Position numbers and translations under genes: made by a program
Notes under the pieces: model-generated
Seen by the model: the letters and a program-made list of their open reading frames with translations, nothing else
What the model was told of the DNA's origin: nothing
The model's database searches: none
Assembly (NCBI RefSeq): GCF_000834015.1
Contig: NZ_JXQI01000018.1
Location: 1-50,680, forward strand
Source of the DNA: Prevotella pectinovora
GTDB taxonomy: Bacteria; Bacteroidota; Bacteroidia; Bacteroidales; Bacteroidaceae
Direction: 5' to 3'
Length of the DNA stretch: 50,680 nucleotides
Shown: in pieces, positions 50,601 to 50,680 of the stretch
Layout: each line of letters begins with the position of its first letter
How positions within the stretch are numbered: the stretch's first letter is position 1

Positions 50601-50680
50601 ATGAGAACAAAAGTAAAACGTGAAAGAGATCGTGTCCTAAATGAAGCGACAGGTCAGTATGAATGGGTATGGGTAGAATC
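50601..50680 (+). CDS. Start of an unidentified gene, cut by the window edge
   Basis: ATG at 50601 opens a frame of 26 codons (MRTKVKRERDRVLNEATGQY, then EWVWVES) running off the window. The N-terminus is basic. A 13-codon frame starting at 50582 (MPKTKVYENKSKT) overlaps it and is probably not a gene. Too short to identify. Confidence 0.3.
   Translation, partial: MRTKVKRERDRVLNEATGQYEWVWVE

Noticed and set aside
1..50680. tRNA or rRNA genes, CRISPR arrays, attachment-site duplications at a tRNA.
   Set aside because: I looked for cloverleaf-like sequences, regularly spaced direct repeats and rRNA signatures and saw none; the repeats in the Sel1 gene are protein repeats, not DNA arrays.

Overview
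The window looks like part of a Bacteroidales (Prevotella/Bacteroides-type) conjugative or mobilizable element with several accessory cargo islands. The evidence is the Bacteroidetes promoter signature (TTTG, about 19 nt, TAnnTTTG) in front of several operons, the absence of clear Shine-Dalgarno sites, and a gene set typical of Bacteroidales transfer regions: DUF4099/DUF3945-like, TOPRIM primase-like, DUF4134-like pilin, DUF4494, ArdC, a MobV relaxase and DUF2958. No VirB4/TraG ATPase, coupling protein or integrase is visible, so the element must extend beyond the window.

Layout. (1) 1-330: the end of an IS982-family transposase. (2) 368-1021 (-) M23 peptidase, divergent from a rightward block at 1265-18310. 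That block holds DUF4099/DUF3945-like protein, primase-like TOPRIM protein, PH-domain membrane protein, two paralogous secreted transfer proteins, an M23-like protein apparently needing a -1 frameshift, a pilin-like protein, DUF4494, an ArdC-like/MutS-I fusion, a glucosaminidase/M23 hydrolase, an SSB-like protein and ArdC. (3) 18399-25584 (-): lipoprotein, small and membrane proteins, a winged-helix-like protein, MobV relaxase with an oriT-like structured spacer, and an OmpA-family protein. (4) 25585-25859: control region with AGTATGA inverted and direct repeats, also found at 1104-1131, in front of a serine-recombinase homologue that lacks its catalytic residues. (5) 25860-28176: nitroreductase, YjbR-like, small membrane and TIGR04076 proteins. 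(6) 28331-29197: AT-rich secreted protein between 14-bp repeats.

(7) 29464-33335: a cargo operon with its own promoter, encoding a NADAR-like protein, an HNH nuclease, an N-formylglutamate-amidohydrolase-like protein and two unknowns. (8) 33533-43211: a second operon led by a small XRE regulator. It encodes four proteins that all begin with zinc ribbons: an SPFH-like coiled-coil protein, a clan CD (gingipain/caspase-like) protease, a coiled-coil/helical-repeat protein, and a Sel1-repeat protein with a nuclease-like C-terminus. (9) 43215-44614: a structured, terminator-ended candidate ncRNA directly upstream of a reverse transcriptase. (10) 44660-46375: a nonsense-split LRR gene, an unknown gene and a GNAT remnant. 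(11) 46396-49530 (-): a SLOG/phosphoribosyltransferase pair and a second small-gene operon; both operons begin with copies of the same leader of about 190 bp. (12) 49531-50600: mostly non-coding, with strong inverted repeats.

How the parts may work together. The rightward block and the mob block supply wall hydrolases, pilus and envelope proteins, DNA processing and anti-restriction. The inactive recombinase homologue may be a DNA-binding regulator of both through the shared AGTATGA sites. The islands at 29.5-33.3 kb and 33.5-44.6 kb look like anti-phage or conflict cargo. The zinc-ribbon/SPFH/protease/Sel1 operon with its adjoining RT-ncRNA unit is the best candidate here for an undescribed system. 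All functional assignments come from reading motifs by eye; no database search was run.
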